Shown here in pieces: positions 30,794 through 42,183 of a stretch of 64,000 nt of DNA. Both the position numbers and the translations under genes were made by a program. Location of the stretch: NCBI RefSeq assembly GCF_000151315.2, contig NW_011887304.1, positions 124,001-188,000 of the forward strand, read 5' to 3'. Within the stretch, counting starts at the first letter, position 1; each line of letters begins with the position of its first letter. Source of the stretch: Capsaspora owczarzaki ATCC 30864. Taxonomy: Eukaryota; Opisthokonta; Filasterea. The notes under the pieces are model-generated. The model was not told where the DNA came from and ran no database searches. It saw nothing but the letters and a program-made list of their open reading frames with translations.

Positions 30794-33299
30794 ATGGCAG
30801 CAGCAGCAGCAGCAGCATCGTCGTTGGCTTCGACTGCGGCAACCAAGCTGACCGGCTTTGACTTTTGGCGCACTGCACTCCGCAGCGCACGCCTCGTCGT
30901 CGCCCCAATGGTAACCAAAACAAACTCATTCCCCTAGCACCAGTTGAGCTTGTGACCTGAAGTGGGAAGGGAGTGAAAAAGGGGGCAGCGTTGGATGGGT
31001 TCGTTCAGCCCATGTGCTTACCAGTCAGTGGCATCGCAAACCCCAACCCCCTCCTTCCCCACCCGTCAGAACGCAACATCACTCAAAAAGCACTCGCCTT
31101 GTCTTTTGTGTGCAATCTTGCGTTGATAGGTGGACCAGTCCGAGCTGGCTTGGCGCATGCTCAGCCGCCGCTACGGAGCAGACCTCTGCTACACGCCAAT
31201 GTTCAACGCGCGCCTGTTTGCAGAGTCGCAGCTGTACCGTGATGAAATGTTCTCGACCTGTGCGGAAGACCGGCCGCTCGTCGTCCAGTTCTGTGCAAAC
31301 GACCCAGACCACCTGCTTGCCGCTGCAAAGCTCGTCGAGAACGACTGCGACGCGGTCGACCTCAATCTCGGTTGCCCGCAGCACATTGCGCGCCGTGGCC
31401 ACTATGGCTCGTTCCTGATGGAAGAGTGGGACCTGATCGAGCGGATGGGTAAGGACGAGCATGCTCGTCGCTCTGTGCTTTCTTGGTCGAATCTTGCCTA
31501 ACTTCTTGAATTTGGCTCAATCGCTGCAGTGCGCAAGCTGCATGAAAACCTCAAAGTACCCGTCACTTGCAAGATTCGAATCTTCCCCTCTGTCGAAAAG
31601 ACCGTGCAGTATGCGCAAATGCTCGAGCGAGCGGGTTGCCAGGTGAGGTGGTCGTGACGCAATGCCGATGCTCTATGACTCGAAAACAACCATTCGTTGA
31701 GACTCACTTGCGTGTTTCCGTCGTCCTGTTTGTGGCACAGCTGCTGACTGTGCATGGTCGTCTGCGAGAGCAAAAAGGCCACAAGACTGGCCTGGCAGAC
31801 TGGAGCTACATCCGAGCTGTTCGGTACGCAAACCCCTGACGATCGCAGCTTTCACTTGTTTTGGTGTGAAAATTTCATGTTCACTTTGTCTCGAAACTTT
31901 TCGTGTCTTGTTGGTTTTGGTGCTGCTCGCTGCCGTGTGTGTAGGGAGGCGGTCAAGATCCCCGTATTTGCCAATGGCAACATTTTGTACAATGAGAATG
32001 TCGAAGAGTGTATTCGACAGACTGGCGTGCAAGGCGTGATGACTGCTGAAGGCAACTTGTACAATCCCGCTCTCTTTTCTGGCCAAATGCTGCCGGTGCA
32101 CCGTGTTGCCAAAGAGTACATGGAGCTTGTCTCCCAGTATCCCACGCCTCTGGCCTATGTGCGTGCCCACCTGTTCAAGATTTTCCATAGCAGGTGAGTT
32201 TCATGCGCAAGCATGCGTTGCGGAAGTGTCAGAGTCTCGTTGTTGGGAGACACTCACAAACAAACCAACAAACGACACAACTCTCTCGGTTGCAGCCTGC
32301 CTTTCAACATTGGACTGCGTACGCGACTTGGCGATGTCCATACGCCTGAAGCTCTCGATCAAGTCGCTCGTGAGCTGATAGAGTGGGTTGAAAGCGAGGA
32401 GCGCAAATTCCAAGAATCTGGCGAAGCCCTGCCACCAGCCCCTCAGTATCCTCACTGGATTTGCCAGCCGCATTTCCGTGTGACTGAAGGTGTGCCATTC
32501 ACTCCCGAGATGATTGCCGCAGGCGTGAAACCTTTGTAAGCAACAAGCGCTAGTGACTGAGCGACGGCCACAGGTTTGCGTTCAACCATTGTTCTGACAT
32601 TTTGGGGGGGGATTGATTTTATTTCGTCAAATAGTGAGCCCCGCGCTCCGGGTGCACGCCGCCCGCCAGCGCAAGAGCCTGAGGAAGACGCATACCGCAG
32701 CAGTGATGCCAGTGCGACGGCCTTTATTATTTCGACGTCGGCCGAGGTTGAACCTTCGGCGCCGCCGTCTCCCACCCCAGCATCAGCAGCAGGTCCCTCT
32801 ACCTCGTCAGCTGCGCCCTTCAAGCGTGCCTCAGATTCGGAATCAACGTCCAAGGCCAAGCGACCGCGTATCGTTGGTGAGTTGAAGTCGTATTTTTCGG
32901 CACAACATGCCTTCGCTTTTCACCCCTTGTTCGCTCATCTTCTTGTTGGTTTTCTTTTGCCTATCTGCAGACACGTGCGTCGTGTGCAAATCAGTTCGCT
33001 CGTACAAGTGCGATCATCTCATGTGCCGCAACTGCTGCCGAAAAATTTGCACCCTTGACGGCAAGAGCTGCCTCGGCCACAAGTTTGTCCGTGCGCTCCA
33101 AAAGCGAGCGGCGAACGCTGGTGCTGAGGCTGCTGTCGTTGCTGAGGCTTCTGCCGCTGCAGCTGAAGCCGCTGAGGCTGCTGAGGCTGCTGAGGGTGCC
33201 TCCGAGGCCCCTGCACCTGCAGATGCTTCGACAAACATGGTTGTTGACAATGCTGTGCCAGTCCAAGAGCCTCAACCTGCATCTGCTCTGGCGCAGTAG
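30794..33299 (+). CDS. tRNA-dihydrouridine(16/17) synthase, DUS1-like, with Cys-rich tail
   Basis: FMN enzyme that reduces uridines 16/17 in the tRNA D-loop. Exons: 30794-30910, 31130-31448, 31530-31642, 31741-31823, 31945-32193, 32296-32535, 32635-32876, 32971-33299; 563 aa. Motifs: [15 protein letters not shown] (FMN binding), [46 protein letters not shown] with catalytic Cys121, [32 protein letters not shown] and [14 protein letters not shown]. After the synthase domain and a disordered Pro/Ser linker comes a Cys/His cluster [17 protein letters not shown] followed by RNCCRKIC, a probable zinc-binding module as in animal DUS1L, then an Ala/Glu-rich tail. The order of motifs and the zinc tail favour DUS1 over DUS2-4. 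Confidence 0.92.
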
Positions 33300-33639
33300 A
33301 ACGTGGATACATGCATTCCTTTGTAATACACGCTTCGTTTGACCTTTCCTCGTTAGGACTAGTTGTTTCGACTCGATGCTTTTTCTCACACCTCCAGCAC
33401 ATACTCCGCTCACCCCTTCACCCTAATCCCTCCACCCACCCCACCCACCCCCCATACACACACACACACACACACACACACATCAATGAAATGAGAACGT
33501 GCAAAACGACACAACGGCAATTAAGGAAATGGGACTGAATTCCACCGTACAAAGCAGCCAAGCAAATGACAACAAGCCCTCTGACCACGGAGGAGATTCG
33601 AAATAGCTACGGTCATGGACAAGAAAGTAGTGGGGCAAT
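33300..33639. other. Convergent intergenic region with CA microsatellite
   Basis: Separates the 3' ends of DUS1 (+) and eS24 (-). Contains CCCACC-rich sequence and a (CA)n tract at about 33462-33482. No gene seen. Confidence 0.5.
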
Positions 33640-34701
33640 TTACTTCTTGGCGCTGGAAACCTTGGCCTTCTTGGTGCCACGGACCTTCTTGGCACGGTTC
33701 TTGCGCTCCTTGCGCTGCTTGCGGGACACGTTGCCCTTGGCGCCGTTGCCAGCACGGATCTGGCGGTACTTGGGCTCGTACTTCTTGGCGGCATCAGCCG
33801 AGTCGTAGATCAGAGCAAAGCCAGTCGAGCGACCGCCACCAAAGTGGGTCTTGAAGCCGAAGGTGGAAATGCACTCGGCGGTGGTCTTGTACAGCTTGGC
33901 GAGCTTCTCAGTGACGTCCTTCTTGGACATGTTGGCAAGGCCGGGGTGGATGATGTCGACGATCTGAACAGAAGGGGGAGGGAAAGGTGTTGCGTGAGCG
34001 ACCGACAGTGTGCGCTTGCGAGACGGGGGAAAAAAAAAAACCAGCGCGTCGCTTTGGTCCCCATTCTTCCCCTACCCCTGATCCCCACACCAAAGCCGCC
34101 CTCTTTGCTCAAATCCAACGAGCAACCCCCCGCTCGCGGCGCTGATCGGGCGGCATCGTTCGAGCCTGGACGCTGCTTTTCAAACAAAAAAAAATCCAAA
34201 ACTTACCATCTGCTTGCGGGAGAGCAGGCGGTTGGTCAGGAACTGACGGGTTCGGATCGTAGCCGTTGCGGAGTCAGCCTGTAATGATGGAGGGGGAATG
34301 GGTCGAGCGAGGACAACAAGGAAGGAAGGGGAGAGGGTCAAAAGTCAGCATACAATGAAAAGTTCAGCCCTTCGACCCAACGCAGCCCTTTCCACAGGCC
34401 AGCCTGGCCCAGATCGACCCCTCCAATCTCCCGGGTGCTCAACGACAGTGGCCCCTGGGCCACGGAGGAGGGCCGTACGGGTCGTCCGGGGCGTCCAAGA
34501 GCGATTCCAGCGATCAATGGGTCAACATTCGGCCCAAACTCGCCCAGCTTTCCCCAGGCCCCTTCAACCCCATCCACCGGCCCCAGCCCTTCGTCCTGCC
34601 TCTAATCGATTACTGCACGCATTGCTGTAGCGGATTCCGGCGGGCTGGACGGGGGTTGCAACGGAACAAGTTGGCGAAACAAGCGTCAAAGGACAAACCA
34701 T
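33640..34701 (-). CDS. RPS24: 40S ribosomal protein eS24
   Basis: Structural protein of the small ribosomal subunit. Exons: 34701-34699 (the ATG alone, after a pyrimidine-rich leader ctctctcttcctacaca), 34278-34207 and 33963-33640, giving 132 aa, the normal length. Sequence: [19 protein letters not shown], then [60 protein letters not shown], and a basic C-terminus. The second and third exons are certain. The ATG-only first exon is inferred: no ATG lies in frame in the second exon, the leader resembles a ribosomal-protein (TOP-like) leader, and ATG is followed directly by gtttgt. I saw no snoRNA boxes in the introns. Confidence 0.9.
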
Positions 34702-35228
34702 TGTGTAGGAAGAGAGAGCGAGCAACCAAACGAGACTCGATTGGTTTTTTCGGTGTGTTGGTTTTTGTTTTATGGTTTTTGGCGGCTTTCGTTCTTTCCG
34801 AGTGCTCGGTCGGATTTTTTATTTCAATGGTTGGAATCAAGAACGGTTGTGTAGGACATTCAGGGCGGGGAGAGGGGGGGGGGAAAGCAGGATTGGAACG
34901 GAGCAGGTCGAGCTGTTTGAATGCAATGCAAATTGTATGAACCAACTCTTCCCTCTGTTGAGGTCTTCCTGCGCATCCTCGACCTCCATTCATAGAGTAC
35001 GAGCTGTGTATGCATTTTGCAGCTCGTCGCCGGTTGAGCAAGGTCCCTCTGGCCCAAGTTGAGTAAACTCGTCCAAATTTTCACTCGGGTTCTCAGATTC
35101 TCGGCTTTCTCAGGCTTTGCTGCGACCCTTCTCACCACTTGACACATTTATTTCGTGAAGCGAATATCAACCTTCCTCCATCTCATTCCCTCGTCGGTCA
35201 GTCTCTCATTTTGTCCACTCCAACTAAT
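34702..35228. other. Divergent promoter region between eS24 and WDR61
   Basis: 527 bp holding both promoters by position. It includes T-rich and G-rich stretches (ggggagagggggggggga at about 34866). Short ORFs here are not supported by any family feature. Confidence 0.5.
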
Positions 35229-37202
35229 ATGGTGGTGAGTTTGTCGACAATCTGAGCAGATTGGCACTGAACCTGCTTCTTTTTGCACACTCACCCGAAC
35301 ATCGTCCCAATAACATTGCTCTACTTGTTTTGCTTTTTGTCGCTTTTCTATGGAACAGTACACGACGGTCGCAACGCAAGAGAAGGGTGAGTATTGAATG
35401 GATGGCAATGGGAGCAGGACTGAACTGAACTGAACTGAACTGAACTGAACTGAACTGACCCCGACCCCCCCCTTCGCATTGACAGCCCATGACGGCGCCA
35501 TCTGGTCTCTGGCTTGGAGCGCGAACGATCTCGTCGTCTCGGGTGGCCTGGACGGCAAGGTCAAAGCCTGGGGCTGGTAAGCGACCGGGATTGAAAAGCC
35601 TCGACCCTCAATGGGCCTCAATATGGGGCGGTCTCTCCATTGACTTGCCACGACGTGAATGCTCAAATGCGTGCACTCTGACGTGCATTGTTGTGGAACG
35701 CATCAATGTGTGTCTGTGTGTGTGTGTACGGCACAACAGGACTGGCAGCAAGCTCGAGCCGCGCGTCGCGTTTGATGGCCATGCATTGAGCGTCGTCTCA
35801 GTCGCGATCAACCCTGCAGGCACAGGTGCGTGCGTGTCCACGCTTGATGGTGGATTCAATGCCATGTTTGATTGGTTGCCATTTTGTCTTGGTGACGCGA
35901 TTTGGCGGGAAAACATTGAAGGCAGGGTGCAAATCAACTCAATTCTTCGTTTCTAAATGTTGCATTGTGTCTGCAGTTGCGGCATCATCGTCGATGGACG
36001 GCACGATCGCGTTGTGGGATTTGCAAACGCTGGCACCAGCATCTCGTGGCGTTATCGATGCGGACGCAAGTACGTTCTTCAAAACCCATGCATGACGCCT
36101 TTTTTGTTGTGTGCCATGCCAACTCGAATTTCCTCACACGCTTCTCCTCCTGCCGCCCAATGTGTTGTTAGTGCAATGCTGGACAGTCGCCTTCTCTTCC
36201 AACGGCGAGTCTATTGCAACCGGCGGCGAAAAGGGGAACATTAGTGTCTTTGACGTTGCGACGGGAAACAAGCATGACGGCTTTGAGCCGCGCGGCAAGT
36301 TTTCGTTGAGCGTTGCCTATGTAAGCGACTCGGGCCAAGTCCAAGTCATTGTGCTACGCTGGTTTCTGATGAAAGGCGAAACTGGAAGAGAAAACTAATC
36401 TGGTGAAATGCTGTTTTGGCAATGTCAACAGTCGCCCAACGGACGCTTTGTTGCTTGCGGTGCACAAGACGGTATCGTGCACATTTTTGACGTTGAGCAA
36501 AACAAACTAATGCACAAACTCGAGGGTACGCGTTTTGTGGCGTGTGTTTTTGTGGTGATACTTCCGCCCACCCCCCTTTTTTTTCCATCACTCACTGCCA
36601 CTCTGCCAAAACAGCGCATGCAATGCCAGTTCGTGCGCTGGCATTCTCTCCAGACTCGGCACTCTTGCTGACTGGCTCCGATGACGCCCTCATCAAGCTC
36701 CATGACGTCGAGCATGGAAACAATCTGTACACGTTCTCTGGTCATGCATCATGGATTACCTCACTGGCATTTTCTCCAAATGGTGTTCACTTTAGCTCAT
36801 CGTATGTGCCTTTGTTGGCGATGCGAGCTCCGGGAGACAATGTTGTGCTTTGTCCAATTTTTGATTTTGTTTTCTTTGTCTTGGTTTGTTGTTGTTGTTG
36901 TTGTTGCGTTGTTTTCTGGTTGCACTGCAGATCGATTGACAAGAAGGTCAAGGTGTGGGATATTTCAACGCACGAGACTTTGCATACATTTGACACGCAT
37001 GATGATCAGGTTGGTTCCACCACCAGTGACTTTGTTGTTGCAAACGCGCGGACACCACAACTGTTGTTTACTCACTTGATTGCCCTGCTCATCTTCATAT
37101 TTCGGGGATGGATAGGTCTGGGCAATTGCATACAACCGAACTGGTGATCGAATGGCCTCGGCAGCAAACAATGGGAAAATTCACGTGTACGAGTGCTCTT
37201 AA
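35229..37202 (+). CDS. WD-repeat protein WDR61/SKI8
   Basis: Beta-propeller scaffold of the Ski complex, which feeds mRNA to the cytoplasmic exosome, and of the PAF1 transcription complex. Ten exons: 35229-35234, 35359-35386, 35486-35576, 35740-35825, 35977-36069, 36172-36320, 36432-36525, 36615-36801, 36931-37009, 37116-37202; 299 aa (human 305). Blocks match WDR61 in order: AHDGAIWSLAWS, DGHALSVVSVAI, VAASSSMDGTIALWDLQ, CWTVAFSSNGESIATGGEKG, PRGKFSLSVAYSPNGRFVAC, GIVHIFDVEQNKLMHKLE, HAMPVRALAFSPDSALLLTG, GHASWITSLAFSP, SIDKKVKVWDISTHE and a last strand KIHVYEC. The first exon carries only ATGGTG. A DIS3L2-like nuclease gene lies next door, converging from the opposite strand. Confidence 0.93.
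35421..35457. repeat. (GAACT)n pentanucleotide repeat in a WDR61 intron
   Basis: About seven perfect copies of a GAACT unit in the second intron of the WDR61 gene, 30 bp upstream of the next exon. Confidence 0.85.
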
Positions 37203-37391
37203 CAGCAAAGAACTCGACCAGACATCTCTCTTTTTGTTGTTTCGCTGTTTGTGCTATTTTGTTCCCAGTGCCAATCGCCGATGGTAATCAGTTTGTCCGA
37301 CACAGTACAACCCAACAAAACCCATCGTGCCAAAAAAGAGAAACCAAATAGAAAACCAGAATCTATTTGTCAACATCAAACACCCAATGAC

Positions 37392-40300
37392 TCATTGCGG
37401 AGAAGTGTTGTACGACTCAAACTGATCGCGGGGAGGCGCAATCGCTTCGAGACGAAGCTTGACGGGGGCCTTTCGGACCAGGGCGACGACGGACACGCGC
37501 ACTTTGCCGAAGCGCTCCACGCGCTGCATGCATTTCGGCGTGGACTTTTCGTGATTGAACAGATGAACTGCGAGCTTCATTTTGCTGGCAACGCGCTCTT
37601 GATGCTTGGCAGACCTCTGTGTCTGTTTGAGGATGCGGTCCTCGTCAGTCAGAGGCTCGCGGCTCGCGGCTAACTCCTGCTTCCGCTGCGCCCGAGCGGC
37701 CTGTCGGTCGCGACGACGGTCGGTGCGCGAGCGCTCTTCGGCATGTCGCTCGCCAGTAATGCGTCGACCTCCCATCCTTGTCGTGCTCTCCTCGTCCGAC
37801 GAGCACGAGTCGTCGTCATACTCGTCTTGGCGCACACTTCGGTCGCCGCCAGCGCGAGTGACCATGTCAACAGCGCGCTCATTCCAAAAGAGATCCAGCG
37901 CATGAATGTCCGACCGCCAAGAAAACTTGGAAATATCGAGATCTTCGCAAAAGATGCGCTCCTCCAGGTCCAACTCGGGAATGACAATTTGGAACGACCG
38001 ATCCTTGACATCGAGCACGATCGCATCCAGGTAGAAGGGTCCATTCGATGCGACAAATCTGCACAGGTACACGGCAGAGCTGCGCTCTTGAGCATTCCGC
38101 GCGTCGGACTTTCTGGTGTTGCAATGGCTGGCAATTTTACCCAGCGGTAAGGTGGATATGACGGACGCGGCGTCTTGTCCACCTGTACAAAACCGAGAAA
38201 CCAAACAAACCAAAAAAAAAATCAGTCGTCAGAAAATCAGCACCATCCAAATCATGACGCGACGAAAAGGCCTTCTTCGGCATGCTGCTTACGAATGGCT
38301 TGGTCAAGAAGACGATGAACGATAATGTCCGGGTAGCGACGGATGGGCGAGGTAAAGTGCGTGTAGAAGGGAACATTCAAGGCGTAATGCCAAAAGTCTT
38401 CCCGGTGCTGCTGGCCAGAGCAAAAGTACTTGGCCTGCTGCATTGGATGAGTGACCAGCACTTGCACGACCTGCATAACATGCGTCCCATGAGTCTGTTC
38501 GATGGCCAGCAAGGACTGCTGCAAGGCTCCGGCGGAGGAGACGTCCATGGGAATACCACTCTCGCGCAAATCCTTGGCCAGCTCGGCCAACTTGGACGTG
38601 TGCGGAGGCGCATGGCAGCGCAGGAGCGATTGCTCGGGGAAGGCGTCAAAGATACGCCTGGCGGTGCACATGTTGGCCAAGAGCATAAATTCCTCCACAA
38701 GCTTGTTGCTCTCGCGGATGGGGTAGGCGCCGTAGCTTAACGGCTCTTTGGTGTTTGGGTCGATCGTAAACGAGAGTTTGACGCGATCCAGACGCAGGGC
38801 GCCTTGTGAAGCACGAGCTGCACGAAGCTGCTGACCGACCTTCCACAAATTGCGCACATCGCCCGCAATGTCCATCGCAGTGGGCAAAACAGGCACACCG
38901 GCGCTCGTAGGATTGGCAGCAAGCGGGAAGACGTCAGGCAAATCGTCGTACAGCCACTCACGGGTCACGTCTGAATCGAGAATCTCCTGCGCAATGTCAT
39001 AGTTCATCTTGACACACGAGCGAATAACGGTGCGCCCAATCCACTGGTCTTGAATCACACCAGCGCTGTTCATCTTCCAGATGACCGAGAATGCGAGTCG
39101 ATCGGTGCCAGGATTGAGACTGCACAAGTGCTCGCTCAGCAGGCCTGGGAGCATTGGAACGACCATTTGCACGAGATAGCAGGTGGTGGCGCGCTCGGCT
39201 GCCTCTTTATCGAGTCTGGAGCCCTCCTTGACAAAGTAGCTCACATCAGCAATGTGCACGCCAACCTCGAACAAGTCGTCGGCCAGTGGAGTAATGTGCA
39301 GTGCGTCATCGAGGTCACGAGCTGTCGGAGGATCAATCGTAAAGATGCGTGTGCTGCGCAGGTCGCGGCGAGTTTGGAGCTCAGCCTCGGGCACAACCCA
39401 GCCAGTGGGATCGGCGCCTGGAGGTAGGGTTTTCTCGGGGTCGACGGGATCCTGTGCCGCCTTCGAGTTCTTGGGGAGCTCAGTCGTAGGGGTGGCATGA
39501 GGATGTGCGACCGATGGCAGGCAAGCAAGCACTTTCGGTTCAAACCTCTCCTGCTCAAAGTGGTGCTCCAAACGAATGGCCCGCGTTTCAGAAGCAATCT
39601 GACCCACGGGGCCGAGCAGCTCGAGCACTTTGCCCGACGCATACGAGGAGTTTTCGGGCCAATCAGTGAGCTTGGCGGAGAACAACATGTCCTTGTACTT
39701 TTGCGGAACGCTCGTCAGGTCCTCTGGGCAATCTGCCAGAGGGACGCGCATGGAAGGAATGCGTGGGTCAATCGGGGTGAAAAGCGCACGGGACTCTGTT
39801 GACGACTGGGAAGCCTTGGCAGCCGCGGAACGACCTCCATGACGAATAATGTCTTGCTTTGTCGGCGGCTTGCTCTTGAAGGAAGACAGCTGGCCCACCA
39901 CGGGCGTTTCGCGTCGGTTGTTTTCAAGAATGAAGACCACGTTACCAGTCGGTTGAAGGAACTTGTCTGGGACAGATTTGGCGTTTCCAGCAGAACGACG
40001 GTACTCGCCAAGTGTCTGAATCGTGCTACGCATCTTGGTGCGCCTGCCCTGTTGATGGCGATTCACCTTGGTCGTTGCAGTCGGCTCCTTGGAGGACGAG
40101 AAGGACACTGAAGACGCAGTGGACAGGACTGAGGCTGAGGACGCCGTGGAAGGATCCGAGGACAGGTCATGCTCGTCGTCCTCGTCGTCCTCGTCGTCCA
40201 TGTCGTTGTCGTCGTCGTGATGCTGCTCACGGTCGTTGAGCGACAACGAGCCGAGCTTGGCGGACACCGAGTCGACCTTGCCATCCCCCTTGGCCAATTG

Positions 40301-41554
40301 ATCGGCATCCCAGTCACGCTGCATGATGCGCCAAAGAGCCTTGTCGTCCAAGCGCAGCACAACAGAGTCGCCGTCAAGAGCTCGGTTGCGCTTCTCCAAG
40401 CCTTCCAAGCAGACATCGCGGTCGAGCTTGTCGCATGTCACGTAGGCCATCGAATGCGCTTTGGGATTGATGCGAATGAGGCCCTGAAGGAGGGTTCCAT
40501 CCGCAAGGCCGGCATCCACCTCGAGCTTGGGCAGGTATTTCGAGTAGGAGACGGGCTCGCCTCCATGGCGACCCCGCTTGCTCTGGTTTTTGCCGTCATC
40601 GTCGTTGCTGTTGTTGTTGGTGTTGGCTGGGTTGACTGGGGTGGGTGGCTGAGAGGGCGGCGCAGATGAGGCGGCTTTCGTCTTGGTCGAGCGAACGGTA
40701 ACTGAGGGCATTGCGTCGGTTGACGAGGTGCTCGATTCGTCCCGATCGTTCTTGCTGCGCTTGCCTTTGCCGTGGCCTTTGCTCTTGTCCTTTTGCGTCG
40801 AGTCTGCAGTGTCGGCGGCCGCAGAGGACGACGCCGATGCAGCACCGGGTTCAGCCGATTGGGTTTGGGCTTCTTGAGCCTGTCCTTGAGCCTGTCCTTG
40901 AGCTTGTGCTTGGTGATGGCGACGTCCACGCTGCGGCGCCGTCGAGTACAAGCCCTCTGGAGGGGGCACTGCGCGGTAATCTTCCTTGCTGCTGCTGGCT
41001 GCCGGCTTGGTTCGTCGCACAGTCGGCGCTGGAGGTTGCGTCTGTGCAGTGGCTGCAGCAGCCTCGCCGCCACCATGATGATCATCATGATGATGATGGT
41101 GATGGTGGTGGCCATGACGATGACCTCGTCGACCGCCGTCGTCGTGATGGGTCGATGGGCCTGTTGCTGCTGCTGGCTCGGGTTGCGTAATGGTGGAATC
41201 GCTTGCAGGCGGCACTCCGAGCAACCCGCCCAGTGCAAATCCGCCGCGACCAAGGCCACCACCACGACCAGCGCCACCGCCACGACCAGCGCCACCACGG
41301 CCAAGGCCGCCGGGAGCACCGCCACGACCGCCGCCACGACCGCCGCCACGACCGCCGCGACCGCCGCGACCTCGGGGAACGTACTGGACCTGCTCCACAA
41401 GTTGATCAAACTCCGAGCTATTCATCAGGTTGAGGAACTCTTCGTAAATGCGATCGTCAACACTGGTGCTTGGCACTGGAGGTGCGCTGCGAGTGGGGAT
41501 GGTGGGCGCGGATGACGCCTGGTTGTGACTTGCTGCTGGTGCCTCGTCCGCCAT
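37392..41554 (-). CDS. DIS3L2-like 3'-5' exoribonuclease (RNase II/RNB family)
   Basis: Processive 3' exonuclease; DIS3L2 acts on uridylated RNAs in the cytoplasm. Exons 41554-38293 and 38182-37392 (phase 1), 1350 aa, larger than human DIS3L2 (~885). The N-terminus has no PIN domain, as expected for DIS3L2/SSD1 rather than DIS3. Instead it carries an RGG/Gly tract (about 60-105), a His run (about 150-160) and a long disordered region. Cold-shock domain 1: SKYLPKLEVDAGLADGTLLQ, followed by DRDVCLEGLEKRNRALDGD. Cold-shock 2: DPRIPSMRVPLADCPEDL. The RNB catalytic motif is intact (FTIDPPTARDLDDALHIT, with the four acidic residues), followed by GVHIADVSYFVKEGS, SLNPGTDRLAFSVIWKM, CHAPPHTSK, YTHFTSPIRRYPDIIVHRLL, and after the intron IASHCNTRKSDARNAQERS and the S1-like domain. 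An intact catalytic site argues against an Ssd1-type pseudonuclease. Confidence 0.92.
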
Positions 41555-41784
41555 GCCTTGTGTCTGTGTGTGTGAATTGTTCGAATGGATGGTTTGAGTG
41601 TGTATGTCTGTAACGAAGGAACGAAGGAACGATCAACGAAACAAAAATCAACGAATAAAAAAAAAAACGAAAGATTGACTGAGTTTGTGTTTTTGTGTTG
41701 CTTTTGATTTTGTTGAATGATCGCAAAAAACAAAAAGTACTCCAACCTTGAACGATCAATCACGTAATCGTGCGTTTGCCGTGT

Positions 41785-41820
41785 TCACATATCAGCCAAA
41801 CGCCCAACTGCTGTATTTCA
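41785..41820 (+). promoter_or_regulatory. Conserved 36-bp block upstream of 5S rRNA copy 1
   Basis: The 36 bases before the 5S gene differ at only two positions from those before copy 2 (begins tcacatatcagccaaac, ends ctgtatttca). Its fixed position against the transcript start suggests an external RNA polymerase III promoter element, or simply the edge of the duplicated unit. Confidence 0.6.
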
Positions 41821-41937
41821 GTTACGGCCATATCTGGTGGAATGCACCGCATCCCGTTCCGCTCTGCGAAGTTAAACCACCATGAGAGTAGTTAGTACTG
41901 CGGTGGGAGACCACGCGGGAATACTGCTTGTTGTAAC
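41821..41937 (+). rRNA. 5S ribosomal RNA, copy 1
   Basis: 117 nt that can be read as a complete eukaryotic 5S rRNA. The 5' end gttacggcca pairs with the 3' end ttgtaac to form helix I. The internal control region is clear: A box gcgaagttaaaccacc, intermediate element tgagagtagttagtac, and C box cggtgggagaccacgcggga. A T-run follows one to two bases after the end. No 18S/28S genes are nearby, so this is a dispersed 5S gene. Confidence 0.95.
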
Positions 41938-41938
41938 T

Positions 41939-41950
41939 CTTTTTTTTTTG
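41939..41950 (+). terminator. Pol III T-run terminator of 5S copy 1
   Basis: Run of about ten T residues immediately after the 5S 3' end, the standard RNA polymerase III stop. Confidence 0.85.
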
Positions 41951-42000
41951 TTTAACGTTTTTTGTTTTTTGTTGTTTTTGTTTCATGTCCCTCTTTCTCC

Positions 42001-42041
<41 letters not shown>

Positions 42042-42183
42042 ATCGCGTTATCGCTCATTTCATCGCGTTATCGCTCATAGTCTCGTGTTGAGAAACAATC
42101 CATCGAAAACAACACTGTATTGATACGATATTCGTGGTTGGTTCTTCGTTGTACTCCATCTTGTTGTCACATACTAGTAACTG

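Noticed and set aside
33964-34698. snoRNA hosted in eS24 introns
   Set aside because: Ribosomal protein introns often host snoRNAs, but I found no convincing paired C/D boxes or H/ACA hinge and tail on the sense strand.
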